A stretch of 64,000 bases of DNA from the NCBI GenBank assembly GCA_019116805.1, contig DXAV01000089.1, forward strand, positions 1 through 64,000, in the 5' to 3' direction. The notes under the pieces were generated by a model. That model ran no database searches. It had not been told where the DNA came from and saw only the letters and a program-made list of their open reading frames with translations. A program made the position numbers and the translations under genes. Within the stretch, counting starts at the first letter, position 1; each line of letters begins with the position of its first letter. The DNA comes from Candidatus Bacteroides merdavium (GTDB lineage: Bacteria; Bacteroidota; Bacteroidia; Bacteroidales; Bacteroidaceae). Shown here one piece after another: positions 7,367 to 15,617 of this stretch.

Positions 7367-9565
7367 ATGGACGAACAAACGATAAAAGAACAACACAAAA
7401 GTATCATTAACCTGCTAAAAGCCAGAAGGCTGAAAGAAGCCCAGTTCCAATTGGACGCCATGTTGAATACCTGTGGCGACTGGACCTTATGTAACCGACT
7501 GGAGCAAGTCAAGACCTCCTACAATTATATGCTCCAATATATGGAGCAAGGCATTAACGACCCTGAACGCAACAAACTATATATACAACTGTTGGCTGAA
7601 ACGTGGGAGATAGCCGACCAGGCACAACTGATTTTACTCGACGAAGTCATGACCGGCTACTACCAAAAACTCCATCACATGGGCCGTCACTCGGCTCCCC
7701 GCATGGAGGAATGGCTTCATGCGCTGGAAACATTTCAGGACGATGTAGCCGTTTGCCGCTTGATGCCAGACAATCGCCAACGAATGGAGCAACTACTGAA
7801 ACGCCACGAAGACATTAACCAGAACATCTTCCAGACCACTTGGGGCAACAGTGAATGGAGTATCGAAGAAAACGCACAGGCACAAAGTTTTCTGAAATCA
7901 GAGTTACTACGTCCTATAGACCTTTGCCTACTTGTAAGTGCCGTGACGATGAGCTTACAAGAATGCTTTGACATTCGCAAAATCCTATGGTTGCTTGATG
8001 CTTATCTACATCCAGACACGTCGGTTGTCCAACGTGCACTGACCGGTATAGCACTAACCTTGCAGACCTATCCAGACCGTGCTCCACTTTATTCCGAACT
8101 AACGGCACGCCTCTGCCTGCTGGACGAAGACGGACGCTTCGGAAAAGACCTGAACCGTGTTGGTCTCCAACTGCTGCAAAGCCAAGAAACGGAAAAGATA
8201 GACAAAAGGATGCGCGAGGAAATCCTGCCGGAGATGATGAAGAACGTCAGTAAACTGAAAGGTATGAGGTTCAGCATGGACGACACGTCCGACGAGAACG
8301 ATCGCAATCCCGATTGGGAACAAGAATTCGAGAAATCAGGACTCGGAGACAAGATACGCGAGATGAACGAACTGCAGATAGAAGGTGCCGACGTTTACAT
8401 GAGTACGTTCGCCCAGTTGAAGTCGGGTCCGTTCTTCAGCCAATTGCACAACTGGTTCTACCCCTTCGACCTGCTTCATTCCTACATCTTCAATATCCTT
8501 GGTCCCAACCCGATGGGCGATAACGCCATCCTGGCAATGATCCTACAATCTGGCTTTTTCTGCAATAGTGACAAATACTCGCTCTGCTTCACCATGTCCC
8601 AACTACCCCAGGCACAACGCAACCTCATGCTCAACCAACTCACTCCACAAGAATTGAATGAGATGATGGACCAAAACCAGTCACAATCGCTGAAGCAATA
8701 TGCGGAACGGCCGGAAGTTATCTGCAATCAGTACATCCACGACCTTTACCGGTTTTTCAAGTTGAACTATCGTCGCAAGGAATTCCATGATGTGTTCAGG
8801 GAAGATATCACCTTATATAATCTGCCTGTCCTCAAAGATATTTTGGGCAAAGCCGACCTGTTGATCTCTGTCGCAGATTTTCACTTCCGTAAGGAACACT
8901 ACCCCGAGGCACTTTACCTTTACCTGCAACTAACCAACGAGCAAAAGAAAACGAGTGCCGACATCTTCCAGAAAATGGGTTTCTGCTTGCAGAAAGAAAA
9001 AAAATATAAAGAAGCAATAGAAGCTTATCGAAAGGCCGACCTTCTGAAACCCGACCATGTCTGGACCCTCCGCCATCTGGCCACATGCCATCGACAGACA
9101 CACAACTTCCGACAGGCATTGGAATATTATAAAAAAGTAGAAAATATTCAGCCAGAAAATATCAATATATTGTACTTTACTGGAAGCTGTCATGCCGAAC
9201 TGGAAGAATATACTGAAGCACTACAATATTTCTTTAAAATGGATTTTCTGGACAATCACTCCGTCAAGGCCTGGAGAGGAATAGCCTGGTGTTCTTTCAT
9301 GAGCGGGAAGTATGAACAGGCCGGCAAGTATTACCAGAAAATCCTACAGGAAGCGCAACCATTACCCACCGATTGGCTCAATGCGGGTCACACAGCCTGG
9401 GTACAGCACCATCTCCAGCAAGCCGCCAGTTACTATGGTAAAGCCATCAGTCTCTGCGAAAACAAAACTCAATTCATGGAGTTGTTCGACAAGGATCGGG
9501 ATATCCTCATTCGGCATGGTATCCGGGAGGAAGATATGCCGCTGATGTTAGACATCGCCCGCTGA
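7367..9565 (+). CDS. Large tetratricopeptide-repeat protein
   Basis: A 732-residue cytoplasmic protein with no signal peptide or membrane segment. The N-terminal two-thirds is helical and unrecognised. From about residue 490 to 720 it carries TPR units: ADFHFRKEHYPEALYLYLQL, FQKMGFCLQKEKKYKEAIEA, LRHLATCHRQTHNFRQALEY, YFTGSCHAELEEYTEALQYF, GIAWCSFMSGKYEQAGKYYQ and AGHTAWVQHHLQQAASYYGK, each about 34 residues apart. TPRs mediate protein-protein contacts; the partner is unknown. It is a single-gene unit with its own promoter and a strong terminator. It flanks the island insertion and looks like resident chromosome. Confidence 0.88.
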   Translation: MDEQTIKEQHKSIINLLKARRLKEAQFQLDAMLNTCGDWTLCNRLEQVKTSYNYMLQYMEQGINDPERNKLYIQLLAETWEIADQAQLILLDEVMTGYYQKLHHMGRHSAPRMEEWLHALETFQDDVAVCRLMPDNRQRMEQLLKRHEDINQNIFQTTWGNSEWSIEENAQAQSFLKSELLRPIDLCLLVSAVTMSLQECFDIRKILWLLDAYLHPDTSVVQRALTGIALTLQTYPDRAPLYSELTARLCLLDEDGRFGKDLNRVGLQLLQSQETEKIDKRMREEILPEMMKNVSKLKGMRFSMDDTSDENDRNPDWEQEFEKSGLGDKIREMNELQIEGADVYMSTFAQLKSGPFFSQLHNWFYPFDLLHSYIFNILGPNPMGDNAILAMILQSGFFCNSDKYSLCFTMSQLPQAQRNLMLNQLTPQELNEMMDQNQSQSLKQYAERPEVICNQYIHDLYRFFKLNYRRKEFHDVFREDITLYNLPVLKDILGKADLLISVADFHFRKEHYPEALYLYLQLTNEQKKTSADIFQKMGFCLQKEKKYKEAIEAYRKADLLKPDHVWTLRHLATCHRQTHNFRQALEYYKKVENIQPENINILYFTGSCHAELEEYTEALQYFFKMDFLDNHSVKAWRGIAWCSFMSGKYEQAGKYYQKILQEAQPLPTDWLNAGHTAWVQHHLQQAASYYGKAISLCENKTQFMELFDKDRDILIRHGIREEDMPLMLDIAR

Positions 9566-9581
9566 ACAGACATACTGCACA

Positions 9582-9622
9582 TAAAGCTGGCTGGAGTTCC
9601 TATGTCACTCCAGCCAGCTTTA
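9582..9622. terminator. Bidirectional terminator
   Basis: Perfect 16-bp stem: TAAAGCTGGCTGGAGT (9582-9597) and its complement (9607-9622), 9-nt loop. It lies between convergent genes ending at 9565 and 9648 and can serve both. Confidence 0.9.
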
Positions 9623-9647
9623 TTGTACAGGGGCGTCCCCCCTCGCT

Positions 9648-9956
9648 TTATTTCACTTCTTCACCTTTATCGGTAAACAATACCGAGGTCTCCGTCCCAT
9701 CCTCAGACACCAGAGTCAACTTATAAATCCAAGTTTCAGACCCTTCTTCCTGCCGTACAGCAGCCTCTTTCAGCGTCTGTTGGGGATAAGCTTTAGTCAC
9801 CGCATCCACAACTGCTTGGGGCACCTCTTCCAACTTGATGGAAACGAAATCGTCCATTACCTGAAAGGTTGTCACTTCATTGATATTGACCGTCGCTGCA
9901 AAAGCCGCAGTTCCTAAACTCAAAGTCATAGCTGCTACAAAAAACATTTTTCTCAT
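9648..9956 (-). CDS. Secreted PepSY-like protein
   Basis: A 102-residue exported protein. The signal peptide is clear (MRKMFFVAAMTLSLGTAAFA, cleavage near ATV). The mature part, about 80 residues, has the pattern of Bacteroidetes PepSY-like/DUF2874 domains: VPQAVVDAVTKAYPQQTLKE followed by ETWIYKLTLVSEDGTETSVL and FTDKGEEVK, a one-helix plus beta-sheet unit. Such proteins are periplasmic and may bind ligands or inhibit enzymes; their function is mostly unknown. Single gene, convergent with the TPR gene across a terminator. Confidence 0.8.
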   Translation of the reverse strand: MRKMFFVAAMTLSLGTAAFAATVNINEVTTFQVMDDFVSIKLEEVPQAVVDAVTKAYPQQTLKEAAVRQEEGSETWIYKLTLVSEDGTETSVLFTDKGEEVK

Positions 9957-10208
9957 AATCGTAAAGTTTAATCGTTAAAACATTTATTGAATAGAATAGT
10001 TGATCAATCTATCTGACTAACTAAGGACAAACCGAATGCCACAAATACTCCAAGCAAATGATTCCACTGATAAACAACAACTTAAAAGAAAGGTCCAACA
10101 ACTAGCAGTAACGTTCTTGGGGAATTCTGCCACAAAAACTGAGGAAAACCAACTGTAAAAGTCACATAAAATCTACAGCAGTATATATAATATTAAACTT
10201 GTGAAAGG

Positions 10209-11570
10209 TTATGCAACCCTCATCCGGGCCAAGATACGAGGAAAGAAAAAAGCAAAAATCGTGGTACAGCAAATGGCAGCTACTGCATCGGAGATGCCTT
10301 CTGCAGCAAAGACACCCATCACGCCCATCCAGCGGGGAAGCAACAAAGCCAGCGGTACCAACAGAATGACCTTGCGAAGTAAGGCGATAAAGATAGACAC
10401 CTTGGCCTGCCCCAAAGCGACGAACATATTCTGACAAGCACGTTGCAGCCCGAAAATGGTCATACCGGCCAGAAAGACAGGCATCGTGCGGGTCACAGTC
10501 TCCGTCAGATGCGCATCGCTGGTGAAGACAGCCGATACCAATGAAGGGAAAAGTATCATCAGCAATACCAGCAGGAAATTGAAGAGAAACATCACGGTCA
10601 CCACTATCTTAAAGCACTCCTTCACCCGCTCTCGGTTACCGTGCCCATAGTTATAGCTGACCACAGGAACGAAGCCCTGGGCAAAGCCCGTCAGCGGCAC
10701 ACTGACGCAAAGCATGGCCGCTTGCATCACAGCCAATCCACTGACGTAGATATCACCATATCGCTCCAAACTGCCGTTCAGCACAAAGCCCACCAGACTC
10801 TCGGTACTGGCCATAATAAAAGGCGAAAGGCCTAAAGCCAACGTAGCCCCCACAATACGGCGATCCAGCCGCAGATATCTGCGTTCAAGCTGCAGCGAAG
10901 CCCGCCTGGAAGTGAGAAACGCCAATACCCACACGGCACTACATGCCTGCGACAGGATGGTAGCCAAGGCAGCCCCCTTCACCCCCATGCCGAAGGTAAA
11001 GATGAAAAGCGGGTCGAGCGCAATGTTGAGCACAGCTCCGATGATGACCGAGTACATAGCCACGCCCGGACGTCCCTGACAGTTGATAAATGTATTGAGC
11101 CCCACAGCCACCTCAACGAAGAGTGTACCCAGCAGATAGACGGAAAGATAGTCCACCGCATAGGGCAACGTGTGGGCCGACGCGCCGATGGACGTCAGAA
11201 TGGGCTTCATGAAAAGGTAGGAAATAGTCGAAGTAACCGCTGCAAAGAGTACCAACAGCACAAAGCCATTACCCAATATCTTCCCCGCCCGCTCACGATG
11301 CCCCTGCCCCAAAGCAATGGCAGCCAACGGAGCACCTCCTCCGGCCACGATGGCCGAAAAGGCTGAGATAAGGATAATGACCGAACTCGTCACCCCCACC
11401 CCAGCCAACGCATCGGTACCGATACCGGGTATGTGGCCGATGTAGACACGGTCCACCAACGTATAGAGCAGGTTGACCAACTGGGCCGCTACAGCCGGCA
11501 GGGCCATGCGGAAGACCAGCGGCAACATGCGGTCGGTACCCAGACGTTCTTCGTACTGCGTGTTCGGCAT
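10209..11570 (-). CDS. MATE-family efflux transporter, intact
   Basis: A 453-residue inner-membrane antiporter with about 12 hydrophobic helices, full length for MATE. Start is ATG 11570 (MPNTQYEERLGTDRM); a GTG just before adds one residue. Family patterns are LVNLLYTLVDRVYIGHIPG, GGGAPLAAIALGQGHRERAG and GFAQGFVPVVSYNYGHGNRE. MATE proteins export drugs or metabolites using Na+ or H+ gradients; the substrate here is unknown. The start overlaps the Maf stop (TGATG), so it is translated as part of the leftward cluster with maf and kdsC. It is a different subgroup from the truncated exporter at 6612, so it does not simply replace it. Confidence 0.92.
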   Translation of the reverse strand: MPNTQYEERLGTDRMLPLVFRMALPAVAAQLVNLLYTLVDRVYIGHIPGIGTDALAGVGVTSSVIILISAFSAIVAGGGAPLAAIALGQGHRERAGKILGNGFVLLVLFAAVTSTISYLFMKPILTSIGASAHTLPYAVDYLSVYLLGTLFVEVAVGLNTFINCQGRPGVAMYSVIIGAVLNIALDPLFIFTFGMGVKGAALATILSQACSAVWVLAFLTSRRASLQLERRYLRLDRRIVGATLALGLSPFIMASTESLVGFVLNGSLERYGDIYVSGLAVMQAAMLCVSVPLTGFAQGFVPVVSYNYGHGNRERVKECFKIVVTVMFLFNFLLVLLMILFPSLVSAVFTSDAHLTETVTRTMPVFLAGMTIFGLQRACQNMFVALGQAKVSIFIALLRKVILLVPLALLLPRWMGVMGVFAAEGISDAVAAICCTTIFAFFFPRILARMRVA

Positions 11571-12154
11571 CACTCTACAGACTTCAGTTCACGATAGAGC
11601 CGCTGCACAGGCAGACCCATAATATTGAAATAGCTGCCCGAAATATACTCTACGCCTACGAAACCAATCCACTCCTGCACGCCATAGGCGCCTGCCTTGT
11701 CCATCGGTTGGTAGTGGTCTACATACCAGGCGATTTCTTCTTCCGTCAGCTGTGCAAAGCGCACCTCGGTCTGAGCCGAGAAACTGCGCTGCCACTCGGT
11801 CGTCGTGATGCACACGCCGGTAAACACTTCGTGCGTGCGGCCCGACAGGTTGCGGAGCATCTGCAAGGCATCCTCGCGGTCACGTGGCTTACCCAGCACA
11901 CGACCATCCAGCCACACAATGGTGTCAGCCGTTATCATCAGTTCGTCAGCCTGCATCAGGTTGCGGTAAGCAGCAGCCTTCTCACGGGCGATGTATAAAG
12001 GAATGTCTCCGCCCTGCAACGTATCAGGGTAAGATTCATCCACATCGGGCAGGGTACGTACTTCGTAATCGATGCCCAAGCCTGAAAGCAGTTCCTTGCG
12101 GCGGGGTGAATTGCTCGCCAGTATCACTTTGTATTTCTTCAGATTGTCCAACAT
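11570..12154 (-). CDS. maf: Maf-family nucleotide pyrophosphatase
   Basis: 194 residues, usual Maf length. The N-terminal motif ASNSPRRKELL and the central ITADTIVWLDGRVLGKP, with the metal/base-binding Asp in TADTIV, identify Maf/Ham1-superfamily enzymes that hydrolyse dTTP, UTP and modified nucleotides to monophosphates, cleaning the nucleotide pool and affecting septum formation. The C-terminal DKAGAYGVQEW and GSYFNIMGLPVQRLY are also typical. It lies downstream of kdsC and overlaps the MATE start, probably one transcript. Confidence 0.93.
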   Translation of the reverse strand: MLDNLKKYKVILASNSPRRKELLSGLGIDYEVRTLPDVDESYPDTLQGGDIPLYIAREKAAAYRNLMQADELMITADTIVWLDGRVLGKPRDREDALQMLRNLSGRTHEVFTGVCITTTEWQRSFSAQTEVRFAQLTEEEIAWYVDHYQPMDKAGAYGVQEWIGFVGVEYISGSYFNIMGLPVQRLYRELKSVE

Positions 12155-12163
12155 AAACAGATA

Positions 12164-12184
12164 ATGTACAATGAATAATGAAAA
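12164..12184. repeat. Short 7-bp-period repeat between kdsC and maf
   Basis: Three 7-mers in a row: ATGTACA, ATGAATA, ATGAAAA. Same style as the larger heptamer arrays at 38.8, 41.3, 42.3 and 50.2 kb. Confidence 0.45.
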
Positions 12185-12198
12185 TATAAGGGGATCGA

Positions 12199-12729
12199 TT
12201 ACCAGCCGAAAGCTTTCTCATCGGCCATCCAAAGCCCTTGTACCTTGAGCACCTGCTCCACTATGTCGCGCCCCACACCATAGCCACCGTCGGCATACGA
12301 AATATAACGGGCTACAGCCTTCACTTCAGGTGCAGCGTCGCGAGGACAGCAGGGCAGGCCGCAGGTACACATCACCTGGAGATCGGGGATGTCGTCGCCC
12401 ACGTAAAGGATTTCTTCGTCGCGCAAGCCGTAGCGGTCGCGGAAGTCGCAATAGTCGTGTATCTTGACCGAAGAACCCAGATAAATATTCTCTTCCTTCA
12501 GGCCCAGCGAGAGAAAACGGCGACGCACAGCCTCGGTCTTCCCTCCGGTAATAATACCCAGCAGTATGCCCGACTTGGCTGCCAAATGGAGTGAATAGCC
12601 GTCCTTGATATTGACAGTACGCATGGGTTCGCCTTCGGAGCTCATGGGAATGACGTTTGCACTAAGCACACCGTCCACATCGAAGAGCAAAGCACGTATC
12701 TTCTTTAAATCATAATTGATAGTACTCAC
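12199..12729 (-). CDS. kdsC: KDO-8-phosphate phosphatase (KdsC, HAD family)
   Basis: 176 residues. HAD motif I is [13 protein letters not shown], motif II/III include [14 protein letters not shown], and motif IV is [14 protein letters not shown], in the compact C0-type HAD layout of KdsC. It dephosphorylates 3-deoxy-D-manno-octulosonate 8-phosphate in lipid A core synthesis. The start is GTG at 12729: no in-frame ATG precedes motif I, and the nearest upstream ATG is out of frame. A Cys-rich patch ([17 protein letters not shown]) after motif IV is unusual-looking but in the loop seen in this family. Upstream is the DUF2520 gene, separated by a palindromic array. Confidence 0.9.
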   Translation of the reverse strand: MSTINYDLKKIRALLFDVDGVLSANVIPMSSEGEPMRTVNIKDGYSLHLAAKSGILLGIITGGKTEAVRRRFLSLGLKEENIYLGSSVKIHDYCDFRDRYGLRDEEILYVGDDIPDLQVMCTCGLPCCPRDAAPEVKAVARYISYADGGYGVGRDIVEQVLKVQGLWMADEKAFGW

Positions 12730-12774
12730 GATAGGATCATTCGTTTAATTGGGTTTCACTAAAGGTTCCAAAAC

Positions 12775-12840
12775 AGAAAGCATTGTTTTCTCGAGCAGAA
12801 AACGATGAGTTCTTTGCAAGAAAACAGTGCTTTCCTGCAA
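12775..12840. repeat. Array A: three 22-bp palindromic units
   Basis: Units begin at 12775, 12797 and 12819, exactly 22 bp apart, each opening AGAAA and carrying an imperfect palindrome; the third has the core AAAACAGTGCTTT. The array fills the gap between the stop of the DUF2520 gene and the kdsC start. The same core recurs in arrays at 45.0 and 56.1 kb. Confidence 0.75.
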
Positions 12841-12845
12841 AGAGC

Positions 12846-13634
12846 CTATACCAGCCGATGGATATCATCGCTAAGCAGGCGATAGAGTTGCTGCATCTCG
12901 GGTTCATCGACCAACATGTCGAGGTGTTTGCCAATGACGCCCGTGTCGTAGCGTACGGCCGGCCCCGTCTGCGCCAGTCGGGGCGAAAGTTCATGCACCT
13001 TGCGCGCCGTCTCGTCGATGAGGGGCAACATCGCATCGAAAGGCAGGTCATACTTCTGCAGCAGATACTCGGCCAAGGCATACATGTGGTTGGTGAAGTT
13101 GCAGGTGAAAACGGCTGCCAGATGCAGATTGCGCCGTTGTTCGGAAGAGGCTTCCAGCACCTTGCGCGACAAGGCCGAGGCTATCTGCTTGAGGAAATGT
13201 ACTTCCTCGTCCGAGCTTCCTTCCACAAAGACAGGTATCTCGCGGAAGTCCACCAGGCGGCTTTTGCTGAAAGTTTGCAGAGGATAGAACACACCGTAGC
13301 GCTCCACATGCCCCTTCCAAATGTCCATCGGGATGCTTCCGGCTGTATGTACCCAAAGTCCCCTTCCCTTGCCTGCCACCATCTGCGGCAGGAGCTCCAC
13401 CAAGGCGTCGTCCTTAAGCGACACGATGTAGAGCTGAGCATCGGACACCACGCTCGCCAATCTCGTGGTATAGTCGGCTTCCACAGCCTGTGCCAACGTG
13501 CGGGCCGACTCCTCCGTACGGCTATATATCTGCACCACCCGAAAGCCTTTGCGGTAGAAGGCATGGGCCAGATTGGTGGCCAGATTGCCTGCCCCGACGA
13601 ACACGACGGATGTATCTTCTATACTTCTTTTCAT
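12846..13634 (-). CDS. DUF2520-type NAD(P)-binding oxidoreductase
   Basis: 262 residues. The N-terminus has a Rossmann nucleotide-binding motif (VVFVGAGNLATNLAHAF), like pyrroline-5-carboxylate reductase and F420-dependent NADP oxidoreductases. The C-terminal all-helical part (NLHLAAVFTCNFTNHMYALA, then LLPLIDETARKVHELSPR) matches the DUF2520 domain, which follows the Rossmann domain in this family. The substrate is not known. It is the first gene of the leftward run toward kdsC and maf. Confidence 0.88.
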   Translation of the reverse strand: MKRSIEDTSVVFVGAGNLATNLAHAFYRKGFRVVQIYSRTEESARTLAQAVEADYTTRLASVVSDAQLYIVSLKDDALVELLPQMVAGKGRGLWVHTAGSIPMDIWKGHVERYGVFYPLQTFSKSRLVDFREIPVFVEGSSDEEVHFLKQIASALSRKVLEASSEQRRNLHLAAVFTCNFTNHMYALAEYLLQKYDLPFDAMLPLIDETARKVHELSPRLAQTGPAVRYDTGVIGKHLDMLVDEPEMQQLYRLLSDDIHRLV

Positions 13635-13650
13635 AATGGATTTCGTTTCG

Positions 13651-13986
13651 TTATCTCGTAGCTATAAAATAGAGGATGATGCCTATCACCAGCAGTGCCA
13701 ATGGTAGCAGGTAGGCCGACAAAGTGCCCAGCAGAGTGGTTATCAACCCGAAGTTCAACGCCAGCCAGAGACCCGCCAACACCAGGCCGACCGACTTGTC
13801 ATGCTTGACCAGCAGGAAAATAACAGCCGTGTAGAGCAGGAAATTGTCCTTCTGCATGACCCACGGCAACCCCAGCGCCGCAAAGTGCACCAGCTTGTCC
13901 AGCAGGTAGAGCACGCCGAAGACCATCAGTGTGATGCCCGTAGCCTTGTACGTATCCTTGTTATTATTCGCCTTCGCCGCACTCAC
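13651..13986 (-). CDS. Small integral membrane protein
   Basis: 111 residues, three to four hydrophobic helices (ATGITLMVFGVLYLLDKLV, FLLYTAVIFLLV, VGLVLAGLWLALNFGLI, LLPLALLVIGIILYFIATR). It resembles the membrane part of LiaF-like/DUF5668 proteins, with no recognised catalytic motif. It starts at GTG 13986, overlapping the nitroreductase stop by 23 bp, so the two genes are co-transcribed. Function unknown. Confidence 0.75.
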   Translation of the reverse strand: MSAAKANNNKDTYKATGITLMVFGVLYLLDKLVHFAALGLPWVMQKDNFLLYTAVIFLLVKHDKSVGLVLAGLWLALNFGLITTLLGTLSAYLLPLALLVIGIILYFIATR

Positions 13987-14524
13987 CGTTGTTTCCTCCG
14001 TATTTGTTCAGGTGAATTTTTTCCCATTGCAGGTGTTCCTCGTTGAAAGGCTTGCGCTCCATGCCCTTGTGGCCAATGGCAATGATACTAAGCACCTGGA
14101 GTTGCAAGGGGATGTCGAGTACATCACGCACATACTCTTCGGACGTGATGCCCGGCGCCGCAAACCGTTCGCGCACCTGCACCCAGCAACTGCCCAATCC
14201 CAGGTCTTCAGCCTGCAACTGAAGATAGATGGAGGCAATAGAAGCATCCTCTATCCACACGTCACTGCCCAGCGGGTCGGCCATGACAACTACCGCCAGT
14301 GCCGCGTCGGCAATAAACTGCGAAGCCTGTTCCTTGCAACGTGACAACTTCTGAAGCGTTTCCTTATCGTCCACCACAACAAACTGCCAGACATTGCTAC
14401 GCTTCGATGTAGGCGCCATCAGAGCCGCCTTCATCAGCGTCACCACTTCTTCCTGTGTCAATTCTTCGTCCGTAAACTTGCGCATGCTGCGACGGTTCTT
14501 TATCAATTCGCTGAAACTTTCCAT
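13964..14524 (-). CDS. Nitroreductase-family flavoprotein
   Basis: 186 residues from ATG 14524 (MESFSELIKNRRSMRKFTDE); the longer ORF is rejected because a TATCTTTG promoter box lies at 14588-14595. The RRSMRKF motif binds FMN phosphate; APTSKRSNVWQFVVV, IASIYLQLQAEDLGLGSCWV and LSIIAIGHKG are standard for NAD(P)H-dependent nitroreductases. These reduce nitro compounds or quinones; the physiological substrate is unknown. The last residues (GGNNGECGEGE) overlap the next gene. Confidence 0.93.
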   Translation of the reverse strand: MESFSELIKNRRSMRKFTDEELTQEEVVTLMKAALMAPTSKRSNVWQFVVVDDKETLQKLSRCKEQASQFIADAALAVVVMADPLGSDVWIEDASIASIYLQLQAEDLGLGSCWVQVRERFAAPGITSEEYVRDVLDIPLQLQVLSIIAIGHKGMERKPFNEEHLQWEKIHLNKYGGNNGECGEGE

Positions 14525-14587
14525 AACTGAATCATCTATTTGTAGTGAAGAGAATAACCTCTTCCCGATTAAACTTGATAAACGTTG

Positions 14588-14616
14588 CAAAGATACGAGA
14601 ATATTTTCTAAATTTG
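14588..14616. promoter_or_regulatory. Back-to-back promoters for nitroreductase and acyltransferase
   Basis: Reverse strand TATCTTTG at 14588-14595 (for the nitroreductase) and forward TAAATTTG at 14609-14616 (for the acyltransferase, with TTG at 14585-14587). The forward box ends only 7 nt before ATG 14623, implying a very short or absent leader. Confidence 0.6.
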
Positions 14617-14622
14617 CCGTCG

Positions 14623-15609
14623 ATGCCTTTGAAACTGACGACATATCACGCGGGAAGCGACATTCCTCCCTTGCCGGGAAATGACACCTTCCATTCGACA
14701 ACCCTGTTCCGCATCTACGAAGCGACACCAGGTTACAGTCCCCTACTCATCGTGGCCAGTCTCGACGGACAACCCGTAGCCAAGTTGCTGGCCGTTGTCC
14801 GTCGCAGCGTGCGTCTGTTTCCACCAGGCATCATCCATCGTTGCGAAGTCTTCGGTAACGGCGAATATCTGACCGATGAGCTCGACCGCGAAGCCGTCTT
14901 CAGCGACATGCTCCAGCGACTCACCGACGAAGCCCTGCGCAGCTGTTTTCTCATCGAATTCCGTAACCTGCCTGACGCCCGTTTCGGCTACCGCTCGTTC
15001 CGTTCGTGCAGCTACTTCCCCATCAACTGGCTACGCGTGCGCAATTCTCTGCACGACACGCCACGCACCGAAGTGCGTTTCAGCCCGTCGCGCATCCGCC
15101 AGATAAAGAAAGGCCTGAAGAACGGTGCCGAAGTGCGCGAAGCACGTACAACCGACGAAATCAAAGAGTTTGCCCATATGTTGCACCACGTCTATTCGTG
15201 GAAGATACGCCGCCATTTTCCCAGTCGGGAGTTCTTCCGTCAACTGGCCCTACAGGCTACCGATCCGCAACGGCAGAGCCGCATCTTTATTGTTACCTAT
15301 AAGAACAAGATTATCGGTGGAAGTGCATGCATCTATTCCGGTAGCAACGCCTACCTATGGTTTTCAGGTGGCATGCGCAAGACCTACGCCCTGCAATACC
15401 CCGGCGTACTGGCTGTATGGAAAGCCCTCGACGATGCCCGCCAGCAGGGATACCGCCATTTGGAATTTCTGGACGTGGGACTTCCTTTCCGCCACCATGG
15501 CTACCGCGAATTTGTGCTCCGCTTCGGCGGAAAACAAATCAGCACCCGGCGTTGGTTCCGCTTCCGCTGGAAGTGGCTCAACCGGGTGCTGACTTGGATT
15601 TATAAATAA
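14623..15609 (+). CDS. GNAT/FemAB-like acyltransferase
   Basis: 328 residues from ATG 14623 (MPLKLTTYHAGSDIPPLPGN). The layout, two related N-acyltransferase folds, is that of FemAB-like proteins: first half with LLAVVRRSVRLFPPG and SCFLIEFRNLPDARFGYRSF; second half with RFSPSRIRQIKKGLKNGAEV, IFIVTYKNKIIGGSACIYSG and YRHLEFLDVGLPFRHHGYRE. Such enzymes transfer acyl or aminoacyl groups, in some cases for cell-envelope synthesis; the substrate cannot be told. It ends 9 bp before the susG stop, on the opposite strand. Confidence 0.75.
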   Translation: MPLKLTTYHAGSDIPPLPGNDTFHSTTLFRIYEATPGYSPLLIVASLDGQPVAKLLAVVRRSVRLFPPGIIHRCEVFGNGEYLTDELDREAVFSDMLQRLTDEALRSCFLIEFRNLPDARFGYRSFRSCSYFPINWLRVRNSLHDTPRTEVRFSPSRIRQIKKGLKNGAEVREARTTDEIKEFAHMLHHVYSWKIRRHFPSREFFRQLALQATDPQRQSRIFIVTYKNKIIGGSACIYSGSNAYLWFSGGMRKTYALQYPGVLAVWKALDDARQQGYRHLEFLDVGLPFRHHGYREFVLRFGGKQISTRRWFRFRWKWLNRVLTWIYK

Positions 15610-15617
15610 GTATTTGC

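Noticed and set aside
12783-13661. 292-codon forward frame over the DUF2520 gene
   Set aside because: Shadow frame that begins inside a palindromic array.
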